Notes under the pieces: model-generated
What the model was told of the DNA's origin: nothing
The model's input: the letters and a program-made list of their open reading frames with translations, nothing else
Databases searched by the model: none
Assembly (NCBI RefSeq): GCF_900100255.1
Contig: NZ_FMTS01000001.1
Coordinates: forward strand, 1,240,001 to 1,304,000
DNA length: 64,000 nt
Direction: 5' to 3'
Origin: Asticcacaulis taihuensis
Lineage (GTDB): Bacteria > Pseudomonadota > Alphaproteobacteria > Caulobacterales > Caulobacteraceae
Part shown: positions 52,517 to 61,653 of the stretch, in pieces
How the letters are laid out: every line of letters begins with the position of its first letter
Position numbering within the stretch: position 1 is the stretch's first letter
Made by a program: the position numbers and the translations under genes

Positions 52517-54184
52517 CTAGCGACTAAATTTCTGGAACTTGATCCGGTGGGGGATCAAGCTATCCGTGCCGAGACGACGCTTCTTGTCTTCCTCGTACAT
52601 TTCGAAGTTGCCCTCGAACCATTCTACATGGCTGTCGCCTTCGAAGGCCAGGATGTGCGTGGCCAGGCGATCGAGGAACCAGCGGTCGTGGGAGATGACC
52701 ACGGCGCAGCCGGCGAATTCTTCAAGCGCCTCTTCGAGGGCCTGAAGCGTTTCGATATCCAGGTCGTTGGTCGGTTCGTCGAGCAGGATGACATTGCCGC
52801 CGGCGGCCAGGGTCTTGGCCAGGTGGACGCGGTTGCGCTCACCACCAGAGAGCAGGCCAACCTTCTTCTGCTGGTCGCCGCCCTTGAAGTTGAAGCCGCC
52901 GACATAGGCGCGGGAATTGATTTCCTTCTTGCCGACCACCATGATGTCGGTGCCGCCGGAAATGGCCTGCCAGACGGTATGGTTCGGGTCGAGGTCGTCG
53001 CGCGACTGATCGACATAGGCCAGCTTGACGGTTTCGCCGAGCTTGATCGTGCCGGCATCCGGCTTTTCCTGGCCGGTGATCAGCTTGAACAGGGTCGACT
53101 TGCCGGCGCCGTTCGGGCCGATGACGCCGACAATGCCGTTGGGCGGCAGGCGGAAGGTCAGGCCCTTGAAGAGCACCTTGTCGCCATATTCCTTTTCCAG
53201 ATCAGTGACTTCCAGAACGACATTGCCGAGGCGCGGGCCGGGCGGGATCTGGATGGTGGCGAAGGTCTGGGCCTGACGCGAATTTTCCTGTTCGCGCACC
53301 ATGTCCTCATAGGCGGCCAGACGGGCCTTGGACTTGGCCTGACGGGCCTTGGCGCCGGAACGCACCCATTCCAGTTCCTTGGTGAGGGCGCGCTGGCGGG
53401 CTTCGGATTCCGACTGCTCCTGCACGACACGCTTCTGCTTCTGCTCCAGCCAGCCGGAGTAGTTGCCTTCATAGGGCACACCCTTGCCGCGGTCGAGTTC
53501 GAGGGTCCACTTGGTCACCTGGTCGAGGAAGTAACGATCGTGGGTGACGAGGATGACGCAGCCGGGGAAGTTTTCCAGGTGGTGCTGGAGCCAGGCCACC
53601 GATTCCGCATCGAGGTGGTTGGTCGGCTCATCCAGCAGCAGCATGTCAGGCTTGGAAAGCAGCAGGCGGGCCAGCGCGACGCGGCGCTTTTCACCGCCGG
53701 AGAGCTTGGTGACGCCGGAATCGTTGGGCGGGCAGCGCAGGGCGTCCATGGCCATTTCGATGCGGCTGTCGATGTCCCACAGATCGCCGGCGTCGATCTT
53801 TTCCTGCAGTGCGTTCATTTCTTCCATGAGCTCGTCGGAATATTCCTCGCCCATCAGTTCGGCCACCTTGTTGAAGCGGTCGAACGTCTTCTTTTCCTCA
53901 CACCAGTCGATGACGTTTTCCCAGACGGTCTTGGTCTCGTCGAGATGCGGCTCCTGCTCCAGATAGCCCATCTTGGTGCCTTCGGCGGCCTTGGCCTCAC
54001 CGGAGAATTCCTTGTCGATGCCGGCCATTATCTTCAGCAGGGTCGATTTACCCGAACCGTTGACGCCGACGACGCCGATCTTGGCGTCGGAATAGAAGGA
54101 GAGCCAGATGTTCTCGAAGACCTTCTTACCACCGGGGTAATGCTTGGTCAGGCCCTGCATCTGGAAGATATATTGTTGCGCCAT
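52517..54184 (-). CDS. ettA: Energy-dependent translational throttle protein EttA (ABC-F)
   Basis: Soluble ABC-F ATPase that binds the ribosomal E site and gates the first elongation steps according to ATP/ADP level. The 555-residue protein starts [26 protein letters not shown]. Two ABC domains are present: Walker A VNGSGKST (41-48) with signature [16 protein letters not shown], and [11 protein letters not shown] with signature [15 protein letters not shown]. The inter-domain arm ([51 protein letters not shown]) and length fit EttA rather than Uup. Confidence 0.97.
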   Translation of the reverse strand: MAQQYIFQMQGLTKHYPGGKKVFENIWLSFYSDAKIGVVGVNGSGKSTLLKIMAGIDKEFSGEAKAAEGTKMGYLEQEPHLDETKTVWENVIDWCEEKKTFDRFNKVAELMGEEYSDELMEEMNALQEKIDAGDLWDIDSRIEMAMDALRCPPNDSGVTKLSGGEKRRVALARLLLSKPDMLLLDEPTNHLDAESVAWLQHHLENFPGCVILVTHDRYFLDQVTKWTLELDRGKGVPYEGNYSGWLEQKQKRVVQEQSESEARQRALTKELEWVRSGAKARQAKSKARLAAYEDMVREQENSRQAQTFATIQIPPGPRLGNVVLEVTDLEKEYGDKVLFKGLTFRLPPNGIVGVIGPNGAGKSTLFKLITGQEKPDAGTIKLGETVKLAYVDQSRDDLDPNHTVWQAISGGTDIMVVGKKEINSRAYVGGFNFKGGDQQKKVGLLSGGERNRVHLAKTLAAGGNVILLDEPTNDLDIETLQALEEALEEFAGCAVVISHDRWFLDRLATHILAFEGDSHVEWFEGNFEMYEEDKKRRLGTDSLIPHRIKFQKFSR

Positions 54185-54293
54185 GGGGAGCTTGCGCCCT
54201 TCTCAAAAGAATGCGTTTTTAAGGATGCTGTCGTTTAGCGGCTTAGGCGCAAAAGCGCAATAATTAGATGCAGCCTTGCAAAGGGACTTGGAA

Positions 54294-54593
54294 ATGGCCG
54301 ATTTCATCTTTTTAATGCACGATACACCGAACGAAACGCCGAACCAAACAAGCGGCTGGCCGGCCTATCTTGACGGTTTGGCGCGCGGCGGCCATTTGCG
54401 CGGCGGCAGCGCTATCGGCAGCGGCGCCGCATTTCGCAAGAACGGCGCTGCTTCTTCGATTACCGCCCACCTGACCGGCTTTATTCGTATCGAAGCCGAC
54501 AGCCTTGCCGCCGCACAAACCCTTTTGGCCGGTAATCCGGTTTACGAAGCCGGCGGAATCGTTGAAATCCGCGAATTACCCGAAACAGACTAA
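54294..54593 (+). CDS. YCII-related (DGPF-type) small protein
   Basis: A 99-residue protein (MADFIFLMHDTPNE...WPAYLDGLARGGHLRGGSAIGSG...TGFIRIEADSLAAAQTLLAGNPVYEAGGIVEIRELPETD). The ferredoxin-like YCII fold is suggested by the FLMH start, the central GG(H)LRGGSAI strand, and the late AAQTLLAGNPVYEAGGIVEIREL block. Function in this family is mostly unknown. Its TAA overlaps by 4 nt the stop of the convergent methionine sulfoxide reductase gene. Confidence 0.85.
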   Translation: MADFIFLMHDTPNETPNQTSGWPAYLDGLARGGHLRGGSAIGSGAAFRKNGAASSITAHLTGFIRIEADSLAAAQTLLAGNPVYEAGGIVEIRELPETD

Positions 54594-55096
54594 GCAAACA
54601 CCGCCTTCATCAGCTTCTCTAAATTTTCCGCGTCTTCTTCATCGTAGGTGCTGAAGCTTTCCGAGTCGGAATCGAACACCGCGATCAGGTCGCCGGACGC
54701 ATCGAACACCGGCACGACGATCTCGGAATTGGAGCGCGAATCGCAGGCGATATGATCCGCGAAAGCATGGACATCGGGCACCACCTGGGTCTGGCCGGTG
54801 GCCGCCGCGGCGCCACAGACACCCCGCCCAAAAGCGATGCGCAGACACCCCAGGGTGCCGTTATATGGCCCCACCACCAGTTCATCGATCCCGGCGGTTT
54901 TCTTAACCTTATCCACGACATAGAAGCCGGTCCAGAACCAGGAATCGAAGGCCTGATCGAGCAGGGAAACCACGGTCGCCATGCGCGCCACGACATCCGG
55001 CTCCCCGTCCAGCACGGCCACCGCGTCCCTTATAACTTCTTGATATTTTTCGCCTTTGGACATCATTGCCAAAGCCTCGTTAACCATATAACTCAA
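54590..55096 (-). CDS. Free methionine-(R)-sulfoxide reductase (GAF type, fRMsr)
   Basis: Reduces free methionine-R-sulfoxide. The 168-residue GAF protein has WFWTGFYVVD, the first catalytic-region cysteine in GTLGCLRIAFGRGVCGAAA, and the motif VVPDVHAFADHIACDSRSNSEIVVPVF; all three conserved cysteines are present. The chosen TTG start at 55096 has AGGAG 6 nt upstream; ATGs at 55087 or 55066 are alternatives (the latter with GAGG upstream), giving a length closer to the family's roughly 160. Confidence 0.94.
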   Translation of the reverse strand: MSYMVNEALAMMSKGEKYQEVIRDAVAVLDGEPDVVARMATVVSLLDQAFDSWFWTGFYVVDKVKKTAGIDELVVGPYNGTLGCLRIAFGRGVCGAAAATGQTQVVPDVHAFADHIACDSRSNSEIVVPVFDASGDLIAVFDSDSESFSTYDEEDAENLEKLMKAVFA

Positions 55097-55434
55097 TATT
55101 GTCTCCTGATTTTTCCCCTGACGCGGGCATTTCGGGACGGGGTTTGCGGGCTTTGGCGCGCAAAACGCGAAATCGGCGCGGGCTGGAGCTTATTAACACT
55201 TTTTTCTGGCCAAGACACCGCTTTTGACGCATGATGACTATGCGCGCGTACAGGTGCAAGTGGGGTATGGGTTATGAGGGGGTTCCGCGCGATTTTGGCG
55301 CGACAATCCGGCAACGCTCGACAAGATTAAGTCAGTCACTAGCTGCATTGGGGGGCCAAAGCTTGACACTCTTCGTAATCCTTACAAAAGATGTATTAAC
55401 CATATTTATGCCGACTTTGTCGGAGCGATGACTG
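55097..55434. other. Divergent gene-free stretch between the fRMsr and Sel1 lipoprotein genes
   Basis: About 340 nt with no gene. Near its right end are a consensus -35-like TTGACA (55363-55368), a TTAACCAT CtrA half-site (55396-55403) and a small perfect hairpin CCGAC-TTT-GTCGG (55411-55423) that overlaps the first bases of the ribosome site GGAG (55422-55425) of the lipoprotein gene. Another TTAACCAT lies at 55080-55087 within the start of the fRMsr gene. Confidence 0.5.
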
Positions 55435-56904
55435 ATGTCAGAATGTGATCAGGCAAGATCAACCCGGTCAGCCTCAAATGGGCGCACCGGCGGGGTCTTT
55501 AAAGGCCGGAAGGCGCTCGCCCGTGCGGGGGTGACGCTGATGGTGGGCCTGTGCGTCAGCATGTCCCTCTCCGGCTGCGACATGCGTGACTGGCGGTGGT
55601 TCAACCGCAAGGTCGGCATCGACGGCACCTATGCCTGCCCGCGCCCGCCCGATCCCTTCCAGACTCAAGGGTTCAACGGCCAGGAACGCGAAATCCGCTA
55701 TTATCGCCACCTCGCCTTCAGCAATGATTTCTTTGCCCAGCTCGAACTGGCCAACCGCTACGCGGCACTCGATGCTTCGGATAAAAACCTCGAAGACCAT
55801 ATCGAATCCTCGGTCTGGCTGGTCATGGCCCTGGCCAACCAGCAGGGATACGCCCCGGCCAGCCGCGCCATGGACCCGCGCGGCGGCGTCCTGGCCTCGC
55901 GTTACGACAAGTGCCGCGCCTTCGAGCGTGAGCGTGCCTATCGGATGCTCGATAACGAGCTGTCGATGATGGATTCCGGCGAGCGCGACAAGGTGCGCGA
56001 CCGCGTCATCTACATCCAATCCACCCTGGGCGCCGATGGTTTCCGCACGCTTGGCCGGTTGTACGACGATCAGTATGGCCCCATGGGCGAGCCGGCCGAT
56101 AATCCGCAGGCCATCCGCGCCATGATGCGCGGCCGCAATTACGGCATGTCGAACGTCCGCACCCTGTTCGAACGCTCGGATGTCGATGCCTATCTGTATA
56201 ACTATAAGGCGTCGGAAACCGGTGATGTCGGGGCCTATGTTCTTCTGAAGGATTTCGAGAAATCGGCGCCTACCCGCGCCAAATACTCCTCCTTCGTCGA
56301 ATCCAAGGCCCGCCGCTGGGTGGCGCCCTATGAATTCTATCCGCCCGAAGCCCCGCAGGGCGGCGTGCCGCATTCGGATGAAAGCCGTCCGGATGACGCC
56401 GCCTCCTACGCATTGTCGCGCATGGAAGAACTGCCCTTCATCCATGTGGTGCGCGCGCTCGATTACCTGAACCTGCTCAATGTCGCCTGTTTCGAGCCGA
56501 AGGACGTGCCGAAACAGACGATTGACGGCCTGCGGTCGATGATCGGAATGCCGGGCGGCGAGCGCCTGACCTATCTCGATCGTGTCCGCGCCATTCAGTT
56601 GGCGGCCGTGAACGGCGATTCCCGTTCGCAGCTCGTCCTGGCCGTCATGTATTCCGAAGGCGTCGGGGTCGAGGTCGATTATGCCCGCGCCTTCTACTGG
56701 TATCAGAAGGCCGAAAGCCAGGGTTCGCCCGAAGCCCGCTACGCCATGTCGACCTATTTCGACCTGGGCATGAAGGGTGTGGCCGACCAGAACAAGGCCG
56801 AGTCTGTCGTCATGCAGCTTGATGCGGCGCTGGCCGGCTTCAAGCCCTCCGCCGGCCGCCTGCAAGCCGTGCTGGCGCAAGTATCGCGTACGCCTGAAAA
56901 TTAA
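55435..56904 (+). CDS. Sel1-repeat lipoprotein of unknown function
   Basis: A 489-residue protein with a long charged N-region and a lipoprotein signal ending LCVSMSLSGC (lipobox L-S-G-C), so it is membrane-anchored by an N-terminal cysteine. The middle is unique and helical; the C-terminus has Sel1-like repeats (GDSRSQLVLAVMYSEGVGVEVDYARAFYWYQKAESQGSPEARYAM). It is followed 46 nt later by a secreted beta-helix protein, which suggests a shared envelope role. A start internal to the long N-region is possible. Confidence 0.8.
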   Translation: MSECDQARSTRSASNGRTGGVFKGRKALARAGVTLMVGLCVSMSLSGCDMRDWRWFNRKVGIDGTYACPRPPDPFQTQGFNGQEREIRYYRHLAFSNDFFAQLELANRYAALDASDKNLEDHIESSVWLVMALANQQGYAPASRAMDPRGGVLASRYDKCRAFERERAYRMLDNELSMMDSGERDKVRDRVIYIQSTLGADGFRTLGRLYDDQYGPMGEPADNPQAIRAMMRGRNYGMSNVRTLFERSDVDAYLYNYKASETGDVGAYVLLKDFEKSAPTRAKYSSFVESKARRWVAPYEFYPPEAPQGGVPHSDESRPDDAASYALSRMEELPFIHVVRALDYLNLLNVACFEPKDVPKQTIDGLRSMIGMPGGERLTYLDRVRAIQLAAVNGDSRSQLVLAVMYSEGVGVEVDYARAFYWYQKAESQGSPEARYAMSTYFDLGMKGVADQNKAESVVMQLDAALAGFKPSAGRLQAVLAQVSRTPEN

Positions 56905-56950
56905 TACGCGCTGCCCGCCCTGCCGGGGCAGTGGTTTAAGGAAAACGAAG

Positions 56951-58993
56951 ATGTGGATGCGTAAGGACCGTCAGTTACATTCGCAAAAGGGGCAGGGCCT
57001 TGTGCTGAGCCTGGCGATCCTGGTCGTGACCGCCGTCATGTCGCTGTCCGCTCCGCAAGGTGCCGTGGCCGGTTCCAATGTCGCCGCCCGCGTCAATGCG
57101 ACCATCCGTCCGTGCTTCGGCGTCCTGCTCGATCCCGAACTGCGCACCTGCCGTTCGCAGCGGCGTTATGACGGCTATGGTTATGGTTACGGCTATGACG
57201 ACTGGAGCCGCCGCTTCCGCAACGGCACGGTCGCCCATTTCGATTGCAGCGAGGGCCCCTACGCGCTCGATCGCCTGCTGGCCCGCCTGCCCTCCGGCAG
57301 CACGCTTTATCTGCGCGGCTCGCGCGGCTGGCGCACCTCCAATGGCCTGGGCGCCGCCGACCTGCCGGAAGCCTATGCCAATTACAGTGTCTGCGAAGTC
57401 AGCCTGCGCCTGCGCAAATCCATCATCATCCAGCCAGAAACCGGACCGGGCTACGACAGTCACCCGCTGGTCCTGAAGGCACCCCAGGGCGAAAACTGCA
57501 TCCGCGTCGAGCCGACCGCCGACATGGTCATCGTCCGTAACCTGACCCTGATGTCGACGCGCGGCGCCAGCCAGTCCTGCATCTCGGCTTCAGGCGGTGA
57601 ATTCACCCTGGAAAACGCCAATCTGCGCTATGATGGCGAACGCTCCGCCGTGGCCATCGAGGCCGGCCGCTTCAACATGTCGGACACCAACCTGATCGCC
57701 CGCACGGAAGATGCCGCGCTGGAGATCAACCACGCGGCCCTCTATATCTATAACAGCCGCGTCGCCAGCACCTATAACGGCATCCGCGGCGACATTACCA
57801 ATGACAGCCGCCTGCTGGGCGTTACCGTGCTGCAACTGGGTGATTGGCAGGGCTTCGAGCGGGGTGAAAACGCCAAGGCGATCGATCTCAGCCTGGAAAC
57901 CAACCGCAGCATCATCACCATCGACCAGACGAAGACCCTGTTCTATGGCAATGGCCTCTATCTCGATGGCGTCGGCGAGGCCCTGGTCTCCAACTCGCTG
58001 TTCTATTCCGATCACGCCATCACCAGCAATCTGGAGCGTGTCCGCATCCTCAACAACTACATCTTCGCCGATGAGGTGGGTATCAATCTGGAGCGCGGCA
58101 CAGCCTATGTCGGCAACAATCATATCCGGCTGGTACGCACGGCGGCGATCCTGAAAAAGCCGGGCGCCGTGCTGCGCGCCGTCAATAACCACATCGAAAC
58201 CGAGCGCTGCGAGGATCTGAGCTGGGGCGATGTGCCGCCGGAATTCCGCAACTGCACGCCCTGGCACCAGCAGGCCGCCTTTGGCATTCCCGGCGGTGGC
58301 GTCGACTGGAGCATTTACGACCTGCTGAGCGAAGCCTGTGCGGATTCGCCGTCCGACGGCCACGCCGGCGCGGTATGCAGCCGCTTCCACGCCACCACCT
58401 TCAAGACGCTGAACAAGGAACGCACCTTTGATGATCGTTCCTACAGCGAACTGATCAAGGCCGGATGCAGCCGCAACATGACCCAGGTGACCGCCGTTTC
58501 CTGGCAGCAGTGCCAGGATTATCAGAAGCTGCGCCTGCCGGCAGACACAGGTAAGGTCGATCCGGTCATCGAGGAAGCTTCCTACCGCGCACTGAAGTCG
58601 ATATGCACGCAAAAACCGGCCGATCCCGCCTGGAGCCAGCGCTGCGATACCTATACTAAGAGCGCCAATGCCGAAATCAACAGCGGCGACCAGTATCCGT
58701 TCGAGGATGACGATACCAACCTGGCACTGGCCGATGGCAAGGAATGGCTGTCCCAGGAGCTCTACAGCAATGAGAACAACCTCTATTCGGTAAACGCCGG
58801 CACCTTTATGCCGCTGTTCGATACCTACCTGCCGCGCCCGCCCTATCGCATGGCGAGCTCCAATGTGGCCGGTCCCAATTCACCGGATAATCCGGAATCG
58901 AGCCAGGGCGCCCCGCCGCCGCGCAATCCCTCTCCGCGCCGCGATGCACCGGCCGTTCCGAACCCGGTGCCGCCAATCCCGCGGATCAACTAA
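56951..58993 (+). CDS. Secreted right-handed beta-helix protein
   Basis: A 680-residue protein from the ATG at 56951 (MWMRKDRQLHSQKGQGLVLSLAILVVTAVMSLSAPQGAVAGS) with a long signal peptide. The core shows parallel beta-helix repeats (VIVRNLTLMSTRGASQSCISASGGEFTLENANLRYDGERSAVAIEAGRFNMSDTNLIARTEDAALEINHAALYIYNSRVASTYNGI; LVSNSLFYSDHAITSNLERVRILNNYIFADEVGINLERGTAYVGNNHI). A YGYGYGYDDWSRR segment follows the first cysteines, and the C-terminus is Pro/Asn-rich. Such folds bind or cut polysaccharide, but no catalytic motif was recognised. Cysteines are many. Confidence 0.82.
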   Translation: MWMRKDRQLHSQKGQGLVLSLAILVVTAVMSLSAPQGAVAGSNVAARVNATIRPCFGVLLDPELRTCRSQRRYDGYGYGYGYDDWSRRFRNGTVAHFDCSEGPYALDRLLARLPSGSTLYLRGSRGWRTSNGLGAADLPEAYANYSVCEVSLRLRKSIIIQPETGPGYDSHPLVLKAPQGENCIRVEPTADMVIVRNLTLMSTRGASQSCISASGGEFTLENANLRYDGERSAVAIEAGRFNMSDTNLIARTEDAALEINHAALYIYNSRVASTYNGIRGDITNDSRLLGVTVLQLGDWQGFERGENAKAIDLSLETNRSIITIDQTKTLFYGNGLYLDGVGEALVSNSLFYSDHAITSNLERVRILNNYIFADEVGINLERGTAYVGNNHIRLVRTAAILKKPGAVLRAVNNHIETERCEDLSWGDVPPEFRNCTPWHQQAAFGIPGGGVDWSIYDLLSEACADSPSDGHAGAVCSRFHATTFKTLNKERTFDDRSYSELIKAGCSRNMTQVTAVSWQQCQDYQKLRLPADTGKVDPVIEEASYRALKSICTQKPADPAWSQRCDTYTKSANAEINSGDQYPFEDDDTNLALADGKEWLSQELYSNENNLYSVNAGTFMPLFDTYLPRPPYRMASSNVAGPNSPDNPESSQGAPPPRNPSPRRDAPAVPNPVPPIPRIN

Positions 58994-58996
58994 ACC

Positions 58997-59026
58997 AAAA
59001 GCCGGACCACCTGGTCCGGCTTTTTT
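58997..59026 (+). terminator. Rho-independent terminator after the beta-helix gene
   Basis: AAAAGCCGGACCA (58997-59009) pairs with TGGTCCGGCTTTT (59012-59024); the T run continues to 59026. Confidence 0.93.
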
Positions 59027-59045
59027 ATTACCTAATGCCGAAACG

Positions 59046-59076
59046 AAAAAAGCCCCGATCGATATCGGGGCCTTTT
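59046..59076 (-). terminator. Rho-independent terminator of the glycine-zipper lipoprotein gene
   Basis: On the minus strand GGCCCCGAT pairs with ATCGGGGC around a short ATCG loop region, followed by TTTTTT. It lies 20 nt from the stop of the 59097 gene. Confidence 0.88.
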
Positions 59077-59096
59077 CAAATGGCTGATTTTAGCGG

Positions 59097-59738
59097 TCAG
59101 TTATCATCGCCGTCATCATGATGACGGCCCCAGTGCCAGCCGCCTTCCTGCTTGTCCTTGGCCTGGAGACCAAGTACCGCACCGGCAACGGCGCCGGCCG
59201 CCGCATCATTCGTATCACCGTTTGCGCCACCGATCAGGGCACCAGTCGCCGCGCCCAGAGAAATGGCATTGGAATCGCCGGCATTCAGGCTGGACCCCAT
59301 GGTGGCGCCAATCACCGCCCCCTGCTGCGCGCCCTTGGAATTATTCGTCACCACGCTGCCGACCACCGCGCCGGCGACCGCCCCCACTATGACCGGATTG
59401 GGGCCGCCGCGCACGAAATCAACGCCATAGGCGCCGCGCCGCGTACAAACATAGCTGCCATCACGCGGGTTCTGGGCATAGGGATCGAGACCGACCGAAT
59501 TGCGGGTGGCATTGGACGACATGACCGGCAGGTCGCTGGTCCGCGTCACGCGGGTTTCGACGTGCGTATAGGGATCATAGGTCATGATCTCCGGCGCCTG
59601 GCCGGTAAAATCCGCCCGGCAGGCTTCATCGGCACGCGCCGTATTGATGGCTCTCGGCTCAGGCGTGGTGACGCAGGCGGAGGTTGCCAATCCCGCCCCC
59701 AGTGCCAGACCTGTAAGAACTAAACGTGACGCCTTCAT
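59097..59738 (-). CDS. Glycine-zipper outer-membrane lipoprotein-like protein
   Basis: A 213-residue protein from the ATG at 59738 (MKASRLVLTGLALGAGLATSACVTTPEP), with GGGGG upstream and a lipobox at TSAC. The C-terminal half has glycine-zipper helices like those of SlyB/17-kDa antigen proteins (VIVGAVAGAVVGSVVTNNSKGAQQGAVIGATMG; AISLGAATGALIGGANGD; AAAGAVAGAVLGL), which insert in or span membranes, and a His/Asp-rich tail (GRHHDDGDDN). A CtrA half-site TTAACCAT lies upstream on the minus strand (59766-59773). Confidence 0.82.
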   Translation of the reverse strand: MKASRLVLTGLALGAGLATSACVTTPEPRAINTARADEACRADFTGQAPEIMTYDPYTHVETRVTRTSDLPVMSSNATRNSVGLDPYAQNPRDGSYVCTRRGAYGVDFVRGGPNPVIVGAVAGAVVGSVVTNNSKGAQQGAVIGATMGSSLNAGDSNAISLGAATGALIGGANGDTNDAAAGAVAGAVLGLQAKDKQEGGWHWGRHHDDGDDN

Positions 59739-59898
59739 CGCATCCCCCGACCATGGCATTAAAGATGGTTAACGGGGCATAGTCGCACACTTTCCGGCTC
59801 AAGCAAAGGCTTGAATCGGCGCGAAAACACAATTGAAATAACGGGAGTTACCCAACCGCCACGCTTTTATAAGCAAGCGATAAAGACGCAACCGTGCA

Positions 59899-60663
59899 TT
59901 AGCCCAGCGCTTCGTAATCCTCGTCCGAGATTTCGAAATTGCCGTAGACATTCTGCACGTCGTCATCGTCGTTCAGGGCGTCGATCAGCTTCATCAGGGT
60001 ACGCACCGGATCGCCGGTGATCGGCGTCGTGGCCTGCGGCTTCCAGACGAAACCGGTCGACTTCGGGTCGCCCAGAATCTTGGAGACAGCTTCCGCCACT
60101 TCATTCAGGTCTTCAAAGGCGGTGTAGATGGTGTGGCCGCCCTCGTCCTCGTCGCCATCACCCGGATCGGTCTCGACATCGGCGGCGCCGGCCTCGATGG
60201 CCGCTTCAAAAATCTTGTCAGCGTCTCCGGCCGTCAGCGGATACTTGATCTCGCCCAGGCGGTCGAACATGAAGGCGACACTATTGGTATCCCCCATCTG
60301 GCCGCCGAACTTGGTGAAATAGCTACGGACATTGCCGGCGGTGCGGTTGCGGTTGTCGGTCAGGGCCTCGACGATCAGGCCGATGCCGCCAGGGCCGCGG
60401 CCTTCGTAGCGGATCTCTTCCATATTGTCGGCTTCACCGGAGGCGCCCTTCTTGATGGCGCGTTCGATGTTGTCCTTCGGCATCGATTCGGCCTTGGCCA
60501 TCGAAACCGCCAGACGCAGACGCGAATTCATGGCCGGGTCCGGCATACCCATCTTGGCGGCGATGGTGATATCGCGCGACAGCTTGGAGAAGAGCTTAGA
60601 GCGCGCGGCGTCGGCGCGGCCCTTCTTATGCATGATGTTCTTGAATTTACTATGGCCGGCCAT
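59899..60663 (-). CDS. yebC: YebC/PmpR family regulatory protein (TACO1 family)
   Basis: The 254-residue protein shows the family's full pattern: [89 protein letters not shown] and the late NLNEVAE and [21 protein letters not shown]. YebC homologues act as transcription regulators or, as shown for some, ribosome-associated helpers for polyproline translation. A structured element lies 29 nt upstream of its ATG. Confidence 0.97.
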   Translation of the reverse strand: MAGHSKFKNIMHKKGRADAARSKLFSKLSRDITIAAKMGMPDPAMNSRLRLAVSMAKAESMPKDNIERAIKKGASGEADNMEEIRYEGRGPGGIGLIVEALTDNRNRTAGNVRSYFTKFGGQMGDTNSVAFMFDRLGEIKYPLTAGDADKIFEAAIEAGAADVETDPGDGDEDEGGHTIYTAFEDLNEVAEAVSKILGDPKSTGFVWKPQATTPITGDPVRTLMKLIDALNDDDDVQNVYGNFEISDEDYEALG

Positions 60664-60691
60664 GGGTCCTCAATGTCATATGTAATGCCTC

Positions 60692-60773
60692 CAAACGTCC
60701 CTGACGTTTGACAAGGGCAAGTGCCCGCCCGAGCCGATGCGAGGCAAGCCCCCGCGGCGCCTGAGCGGAAAAG
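60692..60773 (-). promoter_or_regulatory. Candidate structured 5' leader element, copy B
   Basis: An 82-nt element upstream of yebC with the same design as 37282-37362. On the minus strand: CTTTTCCGCTCAG, a GC-rich block including CATCGG and CGGGCGGGC, GCCCTTGT, then a perfect hairpin CAAACGTC-AGG-GACGTTTG (60692-60710), directly followed by GGAGGC. The hairpin sequence differs from copy A, yet its pairing is intact. It lies between the YmdB-like gene and yebC. Confidence 0.55.
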
Positions 60774-60783
60774 ATGCCGGTTT

Positions 60784-61617
60784 CTAAACCGAAACCAGCG
60801 CTTTAGGCAAGCTTTGCGAAAGCCTGCCGCCGATGCGGATGGGTTCGATGCGCGTGGCCAGTCCTGTGCGGTCATCGCTCTCGACATAAACGCCGCAGAC
60901 CGTGGCCGGGCCCGATGCCGGACGATAGCGTTCCTTGCCGATCCGCGTGGTAAACCGGCGCAGTGGCTCTTCCTTGTCCATGCCGATCACGCTGTCATAA
61001 TCGGCACAGGCGCCGGCATCCGTCTGGTAGGCCGTGCCGTTGGGCAGAATCTGCGCGTCGGCCGTCGGCACATGGGTGTGGGTGCCGACCACGAGCGTGG
61101 CGCGGCCATCGCAGAAATGCCCCATGGCCATTTTCTCGGACGTCGCCTCGCAGTGCATGTCCACCACGATGGCATCGGCCGCCAGCCCTAGCGGACAGGC
61201 ATCCAGTTGCTTATCCACCGCGCCAAACGGATCATCCATTGAGGCCATATGCACCAGGCCCAGCACATTCATCACCAGGATACGCTTGCCGGACTGCGTT
61301 TCAAACAGATTGGCCCCCCGCCCCGGCGCATCGGCCAGAGGCGGATAGTTGATCGGCCGGATCAGGCGCGGCTCGCGGACAATATAGGTCAGGGCCTCTT
61401 TCTGGTCCCACGAATGGTTGCCCAGCGTCAGGCAGTCGGCGCCGGCATCAAAGAGCTGACGCGCCGAATTTTCCGACAGGCCGAAACCGGCCGAGGCGTT
61501 TTCCGCGTTGATAATAACGAATTCGAGGTCAAGCTCACGCCTTAGTCGTGGCAGGTGTTCGGTAAGGCCGTCGCGTCCGGCGCGGCCCACCACATCACCA
61601 AAAAAAGCAAAGCGCAT
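60784..61617 (-). CDS. YmdB-like metallophosphoesterase (TIGR00282 family)
   Basis: A 277-residue metallophosphoesterase probably acting on cyclic nucleotides such as cAMP or 2',3'-cyclic nucleotides. Signature MRFAFFGDVVGRAGRDGL, FVIINAENASAGFGLSENSARQLFDAGADCLTLGNHSWDQKEA, VDMHCEATSEKMAMGHFCDGRATLVVGTHTHVPTADAQILPNGTAYQTDAGACADYDSVIGM holds the metal ligands (D8, N39-type, H in GNHSWD, and GTHTHVP). It lies 36 nt downstream of the fau stop. Confidence 0.95.
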   Translation of the reverse strand: MRFAFFGDVVGRAGRDGLTEHLPRLRRELDLEFVIINAENASAGFGLSENSARQLFDAGADCLTLGNHSWDQKEALTYIVREPRLIRPINYPPLADAPGRGANLFETQSGKRILVMNVLGLVHMASMDDPFGAVDKQLDACPLGLAADAIVVDMHCEATSEKMAMGHFCDGRATLVVGTHTHVPTADAQILPNGTAYQTDAGACADYDSVIGMDKEEPLRRFTTRIGKERYRPASGPATVCGVYVESDDRTGLATRIEPIRIGGRLSQSLPKALVSV

Positions 61618-61653
61618 TAAAAGTCCAGTTTCTAAGTTCCGCTACGGCGGGAA

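Noticed and set aside
52412-54238. 608-residue open frame on the plus strand opposite ettA
   Set aside because: Antisense shadow of a clear ABC-F gene in GC-rich DNA; no family motif in its translation.
55474-56880. 468-residue open frame opposite the Sel1 lipoprotein
   Set aside because: The lipobox and Sel1 repeats support the plus strand; the antisense is rich in His and Arg and has no start signal.
59759-59773. CtrA full box upstream of the glycine-zipper lipoprotein
   Set aside because: The two TTAA halves are 6, not 7, nt apart; only a half-site (TTAACCAT) remains.
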